NCBI RefSeq assembly: GCF_000758725.1
Contig: NZ_CP009428.1
Span: 3,162,001-3,226,000, forward strand
DNA from: Paenibacillus odorifer
Lineage (GTDB): Bacteria > Bacillota > Bacilli > Paenibacillales > Paenibacillaceae
DNA length: 64,000 nt
Direction of reading: 5' to 3'
In this document: piece after piece, positions 25,453 to 33,707 of the stretch
Position numbering within the stretch: the stretch's first letter is position 1
Layout: the number at the start of each line of letters is the position of its first letter
Notes under the pieces: generated by a model
Told to the model about the DNA's origin: nothing
The model's input: only the letters and a program-made list of their open reading frames with translations
Databases searched by the model: none
Program-made: the position numbers and the translations under genes

Positions 25453-25530
25453 ATATGTCATCATTGACATATTGATCATACGATTATAACATTATTCAAG
25501 TCACCTTATATATGTAAAAGTAGACATATA
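25453..25530. promoter_or_regulatory. paired PadR operators over the efflux-pump promoter
   Basis: The perfect palindrome ATATGTCA-TCAT-TGACATAT (25453-25472) overlaps a TTGACA -35 box (25464-25469) whose -10 is TATAAC or TAACAT near 25485-25492. A second site, TATATGT-N8-ACATATA, lies at 25509-25530. Both contain the PadR core ATGT-N8-ACAT. Confidence 0.75.
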
Positions 25531-25552
25531 AAAAATAATGAGGAGGGGAAGC

Positions 25553-27001
25553 ATGGAAGAAAATCAAGCAAGCAAAATACATTTTTGGCCGATCATGATT
25601 GCCATATTCTTCGGAAATTTCGTCTCTGTCTTAAGTACAACGACGATCAACATTGCTGTTCCTCTTTTAATGGATCATTTCAATACGAGTCTGAACACCA
25701 TGCAATGGATGGTCACCGGTTTTATGCTGGCGACAGGAGTAACCGCACCACTCGCCGGATATCTCGGAGGAAGATTCAGCTACAAAAGGCTTTATCTTTT
25801 CGCCTTGATGGGATTCACCATGTTCTCTTTGCTTTGTGCTTTGGCATGGGATCCAACATCATTAATTGTATTTCGGATGCTTCAGGGTTCGTGTAGCGGT
25901 CTCATTATGGCTTGTACGATGACCATCATATTTCAAGTAATACCGGGAGAACGCAGACCGTTTGCTGTAAGCCTCTGGTCGCTATCCGCGATGGTCGCGC
26001 CAGCCATAGGTCCGACGTTTAGCGGTTGGCTGCTCCAATATGCCAGCTGGCATTGGTTATTCTTAATTAACATTCCTATTGGAATTATAGCTGTTATTCT
26101 AACCCTAACGTTAATCCCATATTATCGAATGAATATTCCGAAGTCATTTGATATTCCTGGTTTCCTCACCGTTGTCCTCGGTAGTTTATCGTTATTAACC
26201 GCATTTAGCCAAGGCAACAGCTGGGGATGGACTTCATGGAAAACTTTATCGTTAATCCTTTTGGGGGTTGTGTTGTTAATTTTGTTTGTTTTGCGCGAGC
26301 TGAAGGCGGAGGTGCCTCTGCTGAATTTGCGTGTATTCCGTAATCGCCGTTTTACCGCCATGCTTAGTATCTATAGTTTGGTTACGATTGCGATGTATGC
26401 CGGAACCTATTTAACCCCTTTGTTCTTACAAACGGTAGAAGGGGCTACAACGCTTAAAACAGGGCTGATTTTATTGCCGTCCTCGATCCTCCTTGCCTTG
26501 CTGAGTCCAATCGTAGGTAAGCTGTATCCAAAGTTCGGACCTGTGAAGTTGATTTCTGCGGGTATTTTATTTATATTCATCGGTTTATTCATGCTTAGTC
26601 GGCTGCAAACGAACATATCTTATAGCTTTATTATGTGGGCGATGGTCGTTCGTAATCTCGGCATTGGACTAGCCAATGTTCCAAGCAGTACAGCCTCAAT
26701 GGAGGAAATTCCCGTCGAATGGTCTGGGCATGCTACGTCGATCAACAACTGGGTCCGCAATGTGTTAAGCTCACTTGGGATTGCAGTATTCACTTCCCTG
26801 TTGTCGAGTAGATCTTTACTCCACTCTAAAGAGTTGATCAGCTCCGGTGCAAGTAATACAGATTCGATACGTTTACTATCGTTCACGATGGGTGTGAATG
26901 ATGTTTTTGTGGTAGGTTCCATTATCGTGTTGTTTGGATTTCCGCTGATGTTTTTATTACGCAAGAAGCGTACTGTGGTAACTGTACAAAGCGCGGGATA
27001 A
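25553..27001 (+). CDS. MFS drug:H+ antiporter, DHA2 (14-TM) family
   Basis: A 482-residue membrane protein with about 14 hydrophobic segments. Family motifs include TTINIAVPLLMDHF near the N-terminus, QWMVTGFMLATGVTAPLAGY in TM2, RMLQGSCSGLIMACTMTII, and motif C ALGPTFSG-like (VAPAIGPTFSGWLLQY). The frame opens at ATG 25538, but GAGGAGGGG sits inside that extension, so ATG 25553 is the start. Under divergent PadR control. It resembles EmrB/QacA-type multidrug exporters; the substrate is unknown. Confidence 0.92.
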   Translation: MEENQASKIHFWPIMIAIFFGNFVSVLSTTTINIAVPLLMDHFNTSLNTMQWMVTGFMLATGVTAPLAGYLGGRFSYKRLYLFALMGFTMFSLLCALAWDPTSLIVFRMLQGSCSGLIMACTMTIIFQVIPGERRPFAVSLWSLSAMVAPAIGPTFSGWLLQYASWHWLFLINIPIGIIAVILTLTLIPYYRMNIPKSFDIPGFLTVVLGSLSLLTAFSQGNSWGWTSWKTLSLILLGVVLLILFVLRELKAEVPLLNLRVFRNRRFTAMLSIYSLVTIAMYAGTYLTPLFLQTVEGATTLKTGLILLPSSILLALLSPIVGKLYPKFGPVKLISAGILFIFIGLFMLSRLQTNISYSFIMWAMVVRNLGIGLANVPSSTASMEEIPVEWSGHATSINNWVRNVLSSLGIAVFTSLLSSRSLLHSKELISSGASNTDSIRLLSFTMGVNDVFVVGSIIVLFGFPLMFLLRKKRTVVTVQSAG

Positions 27002-27013
27002 CCGGTACGAGAA

Positions 27014-27051
27014 AAAAAGCAGATCAAGGTTTTATCCTTGATCTGCTTTTT
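27014..27051. terminator. bidirectional terminator after the efflux pump
   Basis: A perfect stem AAAAAGCAGATCAAGG / CCTTGATCTGCTTTTT (27014-27029 and 27036-27051). The flanking A and T tracts let it act for the pump gene and for the converging gene at 27080. Confidence 0.9.
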
Positions 27052-27079
27052 GACTTAGATTACGTTATGTTAATAAACT

Positions 27080-27574
27080 TTAATGCATCATATCGCCCAT
27101 TCCACCCATACTGCCCACAATTTCCGGATTAATCATCCCAAATATCATCGCTATATGCGCCACGACCAAGAAGCCACTAATTAGCAGAAAATGCAGCTTC
27201 ATCTTGTGCTCTTCCGATCGTTTACGGGCAATCAGATCAAGATCTAACAAAGCCAGTGGCAATAAGAAGAGTACTCCGCTTAAATAGAAGCCCACGGCTA
27301 CGATATCAACCCATGTGTGCCATTCCCCATTCACAGACAAAGGAATAAACGCAGTTGGGAACAAGTAAAGGAATACCCCTGTGAAATATAACCCTGCGAG
27401 TATGCTGCAGACTTTGTTGAAGGATCGTAGTGGGCCTTTTAGGTTCTTGGTGAATAAAATAATAAACTCTGTAATGGTAATCGTCTCAGCAAAAATCACG
27501 GGGATTGCCATGAATATAATCAAGTTCCAAGGCTGGTTGTCCGCTAGCAAAGACATGTAATGCGTCATGTTCAT
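27080..27574 (-). CDS. small four-TM membrane protein, DUF6803-like, Met-rich C-terminus
   Basis: A 164-residue integral membrane protein with four hydrophobic segments (about 17-40, 53-75, 88-110 and 126-148). It begins MNMTHYMSLLADNQPWNLII and ends with the Met/Gly/His tail GSMGGMGDMMH, which could bind a soft metal such as copper. The family is, as far as I recall, uncharacterised (DUF6803). GGAGGAG precedes the ATG at 27574. The promoter region carries the two-copy 11-bp repeat shared with the lipoprotein gene at 21401. Confidence 0.75.
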   Translation of the reverse strand: MNMTHYMSLLADNQPWNLIIFMAIPVIFAETITITEFIILFTKNLKGPLRSFNKVCSILAGLYFTGVFLYLFPTAFIPLSVNGEWHTWVDIVAVGFYLSGVLFLLPLALLDLDLIARKRSEEHKMKLHFLLISGFLVVAHIAMIFGMINPEIVGSMGGMGDMMH

Positions 27575-27627
27575 AAGATACTCCTCCGATAATATGTAAT
27601 AGCTTCGGTTACTTATCGTATTCGAGA

Positions 27628-27649
27628 AGTATGTGGAAAGTATGTGGAA
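27628..27649 (-). promoter_or_regulatory. candidate OmpR-type operator, second copy of the 11-bp direct repeat pair
   Basis: On the minus strand TTCCACATACT occurs twice in tandem (27649-27639 and 27638-27628), 54 bp before the gene starting at 27574. It matches 21326-21347 in sequence, period and distance to the start codon. Confidence 0.6.
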
Positions 27650-27703
27650 ACGAAGGTATGATAAATATATGCAATAATAACAGTCGAGGGGAGCAAGACA
27701 ACC

Positions 27704-28384
27704 GTGGGAAGAGGATTACAAAACATTTTATTTGATTTAGATGGTACTTTAACAGACCCCAAAGAAGGCATTACCAAAAGCGTAGAATACGCTTTGAACA
27801 AATTTGATATACAGATCGAACATTTGGATGAGCTTCTTCCTTACATAGGTCCTCCGTTATATGATTCATTTATCGAGCTGCACCATTTCACTGAGGAACA
27901 AGCGCTTCAAGCGGTTGCTTTTTACCGGGAGCGTTACAGTGCCACGGGATTATTTGAGAATATGGTGATTGAAGGTATACCCCAATTGCTGGAGGGACTT
28001 AAGACGAATGGATACTCATTGTATGTAGCAACCTCCAAACCGACTGTTTTTGCAGCACAGATTCTTGAGCATTATAAGCTCGATCATTATTTCAAACATA
28101 TCGGAGGAAGTAATCTGGACGGTACCCGTTCTAAGAAGCAAGAGGTTATTCAGTACGTGCTTGATGAGAATGACATACATCCAGAGGAAGCGGTAATGAT
28201 AGGAGATCGTAAGCATGATATGATCGGTGCTATTGGCTGTGGTGTCGAATCTATTGGAGTGACTTTTGGTTATGGTCCCAAGGAAGAGCTTGAACAAGCC
28301 GGAGCAGACCATATCGCCTTTCGTGTGGAAGAAATTGCAGATATCATTCAGCATATTTCATTGAGAGAACGGTGCACCAAATGA
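27704..28384 (+). CDS. HAD-family phosphatase (phosphoglycolate phosphatase-like)
   Basis: A 226-residue HAD hydrolase, subfamily IA. Motif I is LFDLDGTLTDPKEG, motif II is VATSKPT, the motif III lysine lies in GTRSKKQEVI, and motif IV is VMIGDRKHDMIGA. A helical cap occupies about residues 20-85. The start is GTG 27704, 10 bp after GAGGGGAG. It overlaps the following GNAT gene by ATGA. Related enzymes hydrolyse phosphoglycolate, nucleotides or pyrophosphate; the exact substrate is not evident. Confidence 0.9.
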   Translation: MGRGLQNILFDLDGTLTDPKEGITKSVEYALNKFDIQIEHLDELLPYIGPPLYDSFIELHHFTEEQALQAVAFYRERYSATGLFENMVIEGIPQLLEGLKTNGYSLYVATSKPTVFAAQILEHYKLDHYFKHIGGSNLDGTRSKKQEVIQYVLDENDIHPEEAVMIGDRKHDMIGAIGCGVESIGVTFGYGPKEELEQAGADHIAFRVEEIADIIQHISLRERCTK

Positions 28385-28977
28385 GTGTTATGAATACTGA
28401 ACTACTTGACGGGAAAACAATTAAGCTGGTTCCAATAGATGAAAGTCATGCAGAAGGATTGGCGAGAGTGTTAAGAAATCCAGACATCTGGGAATTTACC
28501 TGGCGAAAAATAACGTCGGACGAGCAGGTGCAAGGATTAATCTCAACAGCTTTAGCAAATCAAAAAAACGGTTCACAAATTACCTTTACTATCATTGATA
28601 AAGCAACGGAGCGAATTATCGGAACCACAAGGATTATGCATCCGGATTTGGTTCATCGCAATGCGGAAATCGGATGTACCTGGATCTCGCCTGATTATTG
28701 GAGGACTAGTGTGAACACAGAGGGCAAGTCGCTGCTGCTACACTATTGTTTTGAAGAACTTAAGCTGATCCGTGTAGAATTTACAGTGGTCGCGAACAAC
28801 TTGAGGTCACAAAGAGCAGTAGAACGAATTGGGGCGGTTAAAGAAGGAGTTCTGCGCAAACATAGAATCAAGTCTGACGGATCGATTCATGATAATGTGG
28901 TCTTTAGCATATTGGATACCGAATGGCCTGCTGTAAAAGAGAATCTGCATTATTTGATAAATGATAAATACGCATAA
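28381..28977 (+). CDS. GNAT-family N-acetyltransferase (RimJ/RimL-like)
   Basis: A 198-residue acetyltransferase. RIIGTTRIMHPDLVHRNAEI is the central strand. GCTWISPDYWRTSVNTEGKS replaces the usual RGxGxG loop with RTSVNTEGK, as in RimJ/RimL relatives. RVEFTVVANNLRSQRAVERI and GAVKEGVLRKH are the C-terminal family motifs. The start is ATG 28381, overlapping the HAD stop codon, although an upstream in-frame GTG exists at 28372. The two genes form one unit. The target is unknown. Confidence 0.9.
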   Translation: MSVMNTELLDGKTIKLVPIDESHAEGLARVLRNPDIWEFTWRKITSDEQVQGLISTALANQKNGSQITFTIIDKATERIIGTTRIMHPDLVHRNAEIGCTWISPDYWRTSVNTEGKSLLLHYCFEELKLIRVEFTVVANNLRSQRAVERIGAVKEGVLRKHRIKSDGSIHDNVVFSILDTEWPAVKENLHYLINDKYA

Positions 28978-29089
28978 GTATAGATAGTAGCAAACAAACG
29001 GGCTAGGGGCTGTTCCATAGGGAGCTACACTTCATCTAGAATAGATGAATCAGAGTGGCGATGGAAGCAATTAGTTGAAGCAGAGCGTT

Positions 29090-29280
29090 TAATTGTATTT
29101 TGTACAACTATAATTCCTTAATTGGTTGGGTCATAGATATAACTGTATTTAGTACATCTATTTTCCTCATTTACTTCCGTATAGGTAGATTTTTAGGTTT
29201 TTAATTGTACAGAATACAATTAAAACAAGTATAGTTGCTTTTTCATCCGGAATAAGTGCACAGAATGCAGTTATTTCACA
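29090..29280. repeat. four short intergenic repeats, TGTATTNNGTACA family (687-bp gap 28978-29664)
   Basis: Two forward copies (TAATTGTATTTTGTACAACT at 29090 and ATAACTGTATTTAGTACATC at 29139) are followed by two inverted copies (TTTTAATTGTACAGAATACA at 29199 and ATAAGTGCACAGAATGCAGT at 29252). Units are about 30 bp, spaced 50-60 bp apart. The rest of the gap has no gene I can support. 29331-29480 contains an open stretch without similarity to anything I recognise. Confidence 0.65.
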
Positions 29281-29529
29281 TTTACCCTATATCACTCTCC
29301 ATTATTCATTCAAATCCTTTAAATTAGGTGCTAGAAGTATACTAAGAGGGGATACAACGGAAGCTACGGACGGTTCGAAAGGATCCCTCAAGAGCATCAG
29401 ACTTGGCAGCTCCAGCATAGTGTGTGGACAATTATACTTTGGTGGATCAGCGGATGTTTAAGCGGGTTAAATCAGAGTGTATAAGGATTTGCCCATAAAT
29501 TTGCTTAAGCCCCGCTACAGATCAAAAAC

Positions 29530-29581
29530 ACCAGGCAGCGATACTCCAATTCCCGGAGTATCGCTGCCTGGTTGTTTTTTA
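29530..29581. terminator. strong bidirectional terminator downstream of bdhA
   Basis: A perfect 18-bp stem ACCAGGCAGCGATACTCC / GGAGTATCGCTGCCTGGT (29530-29547 and 29555-29572). TGTTTTTT follows on the plus strand and TGTTTTTGA on the minus strand. It probably ends bdhA transcripts. A weaker GCTGC/GCAGC hairpin lies closer to bdhA near 29608-29624. Confidence 0.85.
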
Positions 29582-29664
29582 ATAACAGAGACCGCTACAA
29601 ATTCTAGAAAGAGCTGCTTGGGGCAGCGCCTTCTTTTATGATTCAGCCAATAGGCTGCTTATGG

Positions 29665-30717
29665 TTATTGTTTAGGACTTACAAGGATTTTCACTTGATT
29701 TTTTTCTTTCAAAAGTGCCTCAAACCCGTGATCAATCACTTCATTCAGTTTAATTCTCTTAGTAACAAGCTTCTCAGCAGGGAAGTACCCTTGTTCCATC
29801 AAGCTAATTACAGCTGGGAAAACATCACGGTATCCGATGATACCAGTTAAGTTGCGTTCTTTAAGTACGATATTGTTTGGAGTAATCGTAGCATCTTTTT
29901 CGAAAATACTAACGATCATGATTTGTCCACTCAATTTAGTGGAATTAATGGCTTGGGTTAGAACGGGAGGGACGCCAGTGACTTCAAAAGCAACATCTAC
30001 GCCACCATCGGTACGTTTTTGAATTTCTTCGACCACATCATATTGTTTAGGATCGATTACAATACCACCGAGTTCTTCAGCTTTACTCTTACGTTCTTCA
30101 GAAAGTTCTACAACATAGATTTCCGCTGCACCGGATGCTTTCAAAGCTTCAATGACCAGCAAACCGATTGGGCCAGCACCGAATACTACAGCTTTATCTC
30201 CAACCTTTAGTTGACTGGAACGAACAGCGTGTAGAGCAACGGCAGAAGGTTCCACGAGAGCACCTTGTTCATAGGATAAGCTGTCTGGAATTTTGTGCAC
30301 CATATGTTGGTCTGCTGCGACGTATTCTGAGAATCCACCGCCACCACCAGCCAAACCTAGGAAGCCCATTTTTTCACAAAGATTATATTTACCTTGTCGA
30401 CAAGCCACACATTCACCACATGCAAAAACAGGCTCGACGACGACGCGATCACCAACATTAAACTTGCTAACGCCTTTACCTACTTCTACGATTTGTCCAG
30501 AAAATTCATGTCCCATTACGACTGGAGCTTTTTCACCAGTAAGGGGATGAACAGTACCTTGGGGGATGAAAATAGGGCCGGCTACATATTCATGAAGATC
30601 GCTGCCACAAATTCCGCACCATTCGATTTTGATTTTCACTTTTCCTTCAAGGGCTGCTGGTTCTTCAATCGTTTCTAACCGTAGATCTTTGACGTTATGC
30701 CATCTTAATGCTTGCAT
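29665..30717 (-). CDS. bdhA: (R,R)-butanediol dehydrogenase-like zinc alcohol dehydrogenase
   Basis: A 350-residue medium-chain dehydrogenase interconverting acetoin and 2,3-butanediol with NAD(H), judged by close resemblance to Bacillus BdhA. Catalytic zinc ligands lie in EWCGICGSDLHEY and MGHEFSG. A CGECVACRQGKYNLC cluster supplies a structural zinc site. FLGLAGGGGGFSEYV is a strong BdhA signature, and VVFGAGPIGLLVIEA is the Rossmann motif. AGGAG and the family N-terminus (MQALRWHN) favour the ATG at 30717 over 30726. Divergent from a LacI regulator; the promoter carries LacI-type and Rex-type sites. Confidence 0.92.
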   Translation of the reverse strand: MQALRWHNVKDLRLETIEEPAALEGKVKIKIEWCGICGSDLHEYVAGPIFIPQGTVHPLTGEKAPVVMGHEFSGQIVEVGKGVSKFNVGDRVVVEPVFACGECVACRQGKYNLCEKMGFLGLAGGGGGFSEYVAADQHMVHKIPDSLSYEQGALVEPSAVALHAVRSSQLKVGDKAVVFGAGPIGLLVIEALKASGAAEIYVVELSEERKSKAEELGGIVIDPKQYDVVEEIQKRTDGGVDVAFEVTGVPPVLTQAINSTKLSGQIMIVSIFEKDATITPNNIVLKERNLTGIIGYRDVFPAVISLMEQGYFPAEKLVTKRIKLNEVIDHGFEALLKEKNQVKILVSPKQ

Positions 30718-30775
30718 ATCATTCATCTCCTAGATTAATAATTGATAATAAATAGTGTTTTATTTTTGGAAAAGA

Positions 30776-30787
30776 GGAAACGTTTCC
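30776..30787. promoter_or_regulatory. LacI-family operator candidate at the bdhA transcription start
   Basis: GGAAACGTTTCC is a perfect 12-bp palindrome with the central CG typical of LacI-family operators. It starts just downstream of the bdhA -10 box. The divergent LacI gene at 31033 is the obvious binder. It matches the CcpA cre consensus poorly at the outer positions. Confidence 0.65.
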
Positions 30788-30794
30788 GAGAACA

Positions 30795-30823
30795 AATATG
30801 TCACATAATTTTCATATTGTCAA
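30795..30823 (-). promoter_or_regulatory. sigma-A promoter of bdhA
   Basis: On the minus strand TTGACA (30823-30818), a 17-bp spacer, and CATATT (30800-30795). The -35 is perfect and the -10 has two mismatches. Confidence 0.75.
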
Positions 30824-30854
30824 ATTTAAATAATGAAAATATTAATATCGAAAA

Positions 30855-30874
30855 TTAGTGAAATATTTCACTAA
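30855..30874. promoter_or_regulatory. Rex-like operator between bdhA and the LacI gene
   Basis: TTAGTGAAATATTTCACTAA is a perfect 20-bp palindrome. Its GTGAAATATTTCAC core equals the core of the Rex consensus TTGTGAAATATTTCACAA, with one mismatch per half site. Rex represses fermentation genes when NADH is low. It lies about 30 bp upstream of the bdhA -35 box. The 30727-31032 gap otherwise holds only promoter elements. Confidence 0.7.
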
Positions 30875-31032
30875 AACAGAGGTATATCAAGACTTTAGGT
30901 TCGCATTAGCAGCTGAGATAAGTATTCTTCTATGTACTATTATGTTATAATCTATACATTGAAATTTTGACTTTAGATGAGCGGAATAAAGATAAATACG
31001 AAAACGATTCCGGAAATAAGGGGACTATCAGA

Positions 31033-32055
31033 GTGGCTAATAAAAACAAAGTAACCATAGAGGATGTAGCGAAACGGGCGGGGGTAGGTATTGCTACTGT
31101 CTCAAGAGCCATTAATAATTCAGAGGGAATTAGTTCCAAGACCAAGGCGCTGGTACTTCAAGTGATTGAGGAGATGGGTTTCACTCCGAACACCTCTGCG
31201 CAAAGCCTTAAAATCCGCCAAACGAAGCAAATTGCTCTGGCCGTTCCTGACATCCGCAACGCAATTATTCCGGATATCGCCTGGTCCGTAGAGCAAGCCG
31301 CTAAACAACATAGCTATCGGGTAATTCAAATTAATACTTCTGGCAACCCGCGCACTGAGCTCGAAACGATTCGTGAGGTCAAAAAATTACATGTAGATGG
31401 ACTCATTATCATGCCTCTTGCTTATCCAAAGACCATGGTAGAGTTAATTAATAAATCGAGTGTTCCGGTCTCCATCATTAACTACGGGAAAAGAATCACA
31501 GAAAATGTGAAAGCAGACATCGTCAGCTTGTCACGTTTTGAAGGTCAATTAGTGATGGAGCATTTAATCAATATCGGTCGAACTAGAATTGCATATGCAG
31601 GAGCTCAAAAAGATCTTATTGAAGATCGTTATCTTGCCTATCAGCAAGCTTTAAAACAAGTGGATATTTCGCTTGTTTATTTTGGCGAAGACTTTTCCTT
31701 GCAAACGGGGTTACAAGCTGCTGATTATTTCTACAGCCTGACACATATGCCAGACGCTATTTATGCAGTGAATGACATGGTGGCGATAGGTATTGTAAAT
31801 CGTTTTAAAGAATTAGGCGTTCGTGTTCCGGAAGATGTGGCGGTGGTTGGGGTGGATAATAACTCATGGACAACTATTACAACGCCTCAGATTAGTTCGG
31901 TTTCCATCATGGGGAATGAAGTGGCGCGTTTAGCCACACAGCTTCTTTTACAACGTATTCAGGATAATATTACCGGGGAGTATCAAAGGGTGCAGCTTGA
32001 TCCACGATTAATCGTGCGAGAGTCGAGTGTTTCGGTTAGACGTAGTACGAATTAA
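31033..32055 (+). CDS. LacI-family transcriptional regulator
   Basis: A 340-residue regulator. The N-terminal helix-turn-helix reads TIEDVAKRAGVGIATVSRAI and is followed by the hinge VLQVIEEMGFTPN. The periplasmic-binding-protein-like core has IALAVPDIRNAII, VDGLIIMPLA, DAIYAVNDMVAIGI and VVGVDNNSWTTITTPQISSV. The frame opens at TTG 30967, but AAGGGG and family alignment point to GTG 31033. Divergent from bdhA, whose promoter has a LacI-type palindrome; it likely represses bdhA. The effector is unknown. Confidence 0.9.
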   Translation: MANKNKVTIEDVAKRAGVGIATVSRAINNSEGISSKTKALVLQVIEEMGFTPNTSAQSLKIRQTKQIALAVPDIRNAIIPDIAWSVEQAAKQHSYRVIQINTSGNPRTELETIREVKKLHVDGLIIMPLAYPKTMVELINKSSVPVSIINYGKRITENVKADIVSLSRFEGQLVMEHLINIGRTRIAYAGAQKDLIEDRYLAYQQALKQVDISLVYFGEDFSLQTGLQAADYFYSLTHMPDAIYAVNDMVAIGIVNRFKELGVRVPEDVAVVGVDNNSWTTITTPQISSVSIMGNEVARLATQLLLQRIQDNITGEYQRVQLDPRLIVRESSVSVRRSTN

Positions 32056-32166
32056 CGGCCTTAATTTGCGACTAATAAGAATCAATAGGTTGTAAATCCT
32101 TTAAATCCTGCTAGACTTAATACAGAGTAATTTGATTGGAAATTAAGAAATGAGGTGCGGATCATT

Positions 32167-33099
32167 ATGGCTAATATTTACAAGAGCTTAACCGATCTGA
32201 TCGGAAATACACCGTTATTAGAGATTTCAAAGTATAGTAAAACCCAAAACGTAGAAGCAAGGGTTCTTGCCAAGCTGGAATCCTTTAATCCTGCAGGTAG
32301 TGTTAAGGATCGTATTGGGTATGCATTGATCAAAGATGCGGAAGAGAGAGGTCTCATCAATAAAGATTCTGTCATTATTGAGCCTACCAGTGGAAACACT
32401 GGGATTGGACTTGCTTTTGCAGCTGCTAGCTTGGGGTATTCACTGATCATCGTCCTACCAGATACATTTAGTATTGAACGCCGTAAATTAATGCTGGCAC
32501 TAGGTGCTGAGCTTGTGTTAACACCGGGAACTGAAGGGATGAGCGGAGCTGTAAGAAAGGCAGAACAATTAGCTGCGGAAATTCCAAATTCATTTATTCC
32601 CCAACAATTCAGCAATCCTGCGAACCCGGAAATACACAGAACGACTACAGCTGAGGAAATTTGGCGGGATACCGATGGAGATGTAGATATTTTTATAGCA
32701 GGTGTTGGTTCTGGAGGCACTATCTCGGGTGTTGGAAAAGCGTTGAAAGAAAAGAACCCCGCAGTCCAAATCGTTGCTATCGAGCCGTTTGACTCCCCTG
32801 TTTTATCAGGAGGCCGTCCTAAGGGACATGGGATTCAGGGCATTGGAGCTAACTTTATTCCGGAGAATTACGATAATGAGGTAGTGGATGAGATTTTTCA
32901 GGTGAAAAATGATGATGCCTATAGCGTATCACGTGCACTTGCGAGAACAGAGGGTTTGCTGGTGGGTATCTCCTCCGGAGCAGCTGTTTACGCAGCTACA
33001 CAAATCGCTAAGCGTCCTGAGAATAAAGACAAGACCATCGTGGTAATTCTGCCGGATACCGGTGAGCGTTACTTAACAACTACTCTGTTTGATTTTTAA
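32167..33099 (+). CDS. cysK: cysteine synthase A (O-acetylserine sulfhydrylase)
   Basis: A 310-residue PLP enzyme converting O-acetylserine and sulfide to cysteine. The PLP lysine is Lys47 in [11 protein letters not shown]. The substrate loop is [16 protein letters not shown], the phosphate-binding loop is [12 protein letters not shown], and the PLP-ring serine lies in [10 protein letters not shown]. The frame opens at ATG 32155, but GAGGTG is placed for ATG 32167. The length and motifs fit CysK rather than cystathionine beta-synthase. Monocistronic, ended by the hairpin at 33145. Confidence 0.95.
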   Translation: MANIYKSLTDLIGNTPLLEISKYSKTQNVEARVLAKLESFNPAGSVKDRIGYALIKDAEERGLINKDSVIIEPTSGNTGIGLAFAAASLGYSLIIVLPDTFSIERRKLMLALGAELVLTPGTEGMSGAVRKAEQLAAEIPNSFIPQQFSNPANPEIHRTTTAEEIWRDTDGDVDIFIAGVGSGGTISGVGKALKEKNPAVQIVAIEPFDSPVLSGGRPKGHGIQGIGANFIPENYDNEVVDEIFQVKNDDAYSVSRALARTEGLLVGISSGAAVYAATQIAKRPENKDKTIVVILPDTGERYLTTTLFDF

Positions 33100-33144
33100 C
33101 GGAACATGAGCTCGAGATCCAACTAATTGGCTTTAAATTCATGA

Positions 33145-33170
33145 GGCTCAGCAATATGCTGAGTCTTTTT
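33145..33170 (+). terminator. intrinsic terminator of cysK
   Basis: A CTCAGCA-ATA-TGCTGAG hairpin extended by two base pairs (33145-33165), then TTTTT. Confidence 0.85.
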
Positions 33171-33232
33171 GTTGTTGGAGTATTGGCTGGGTATCTCAAG
33201 ATAACGGGTACTCAAGTAACTAAGAAGTTTAA

Positions 33233-33530
33233 GAGGAATCCAAAACTCCAATTTTGCATAGTAGCCAAGGAAGTTCAGTGTGTTACGGACCGTATTGCAG
33301 CTATTTCGCCTTTTAAGCTCATTTTGCTGCGTTATCGGACTGTATAGCACTTATTGGCCAACATTTATGGATAAGTGGTGTGGTTTTAAGTAAATAGCTG
33401 CAACTGAGTCCGATAGACTGCCACAAACCCGCAAATGAACAAAATAACGTCTCCTGAGTCCGATCCATCAGCGAAAAGTATGTTATCCAGTAGGAGGATT
33501 CCAAAACTCCAATGTTCTTGAGTTTGATCC
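33233..33530. repeat. dispersed CGGAC-type repeats and a direct repeat (608-bp gap 33100-33707)
   Basis: Forward units with CGGAC then GCAGCTATTT or GCACTTATTGG lie at 33284-33310 and 33331-33360. Inverted units with TGAGTCCGAT lie at 33391-33415 and 33441-33465. These resemble the 19327-19513 units. In addition AGGAATCCAAAACTCCAAT (33233) recurs as AGGATTCCAAAACTCCAAT (33494). No gene is supported in the gap. Confidence 0.6.
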
Positions 33531-33707
33531 ATCAACACAACACGATGATTGCCCCTAAAGCGACTCGCACGCCTTAAATCACCCGCCTCACAAATTCTAA
33601 TCGTTTTTTCCTGTTGTGTAATTTCCAGTTTAGAATAAAATGGAACTATTCCGCTAACCGCGCGTAACCGATAAATAAGAGAGATAATGATAGATCAGGA
33701 GGTACAT

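Noticed and set aside
29331..29483. Open stretch reading as a possible remnant protein
   Set aside because: No start codon with ribosome binding site and no similarity to a family I know.
30776..30787. GGAAACGTTTCC as a CcpA cre site
   Set aside because: The centre fits, but outer positions miss the TGWNA..TNWCA pattern on both sides. The perfect palindrome next to a divergent LacI gene fits a local operator better.
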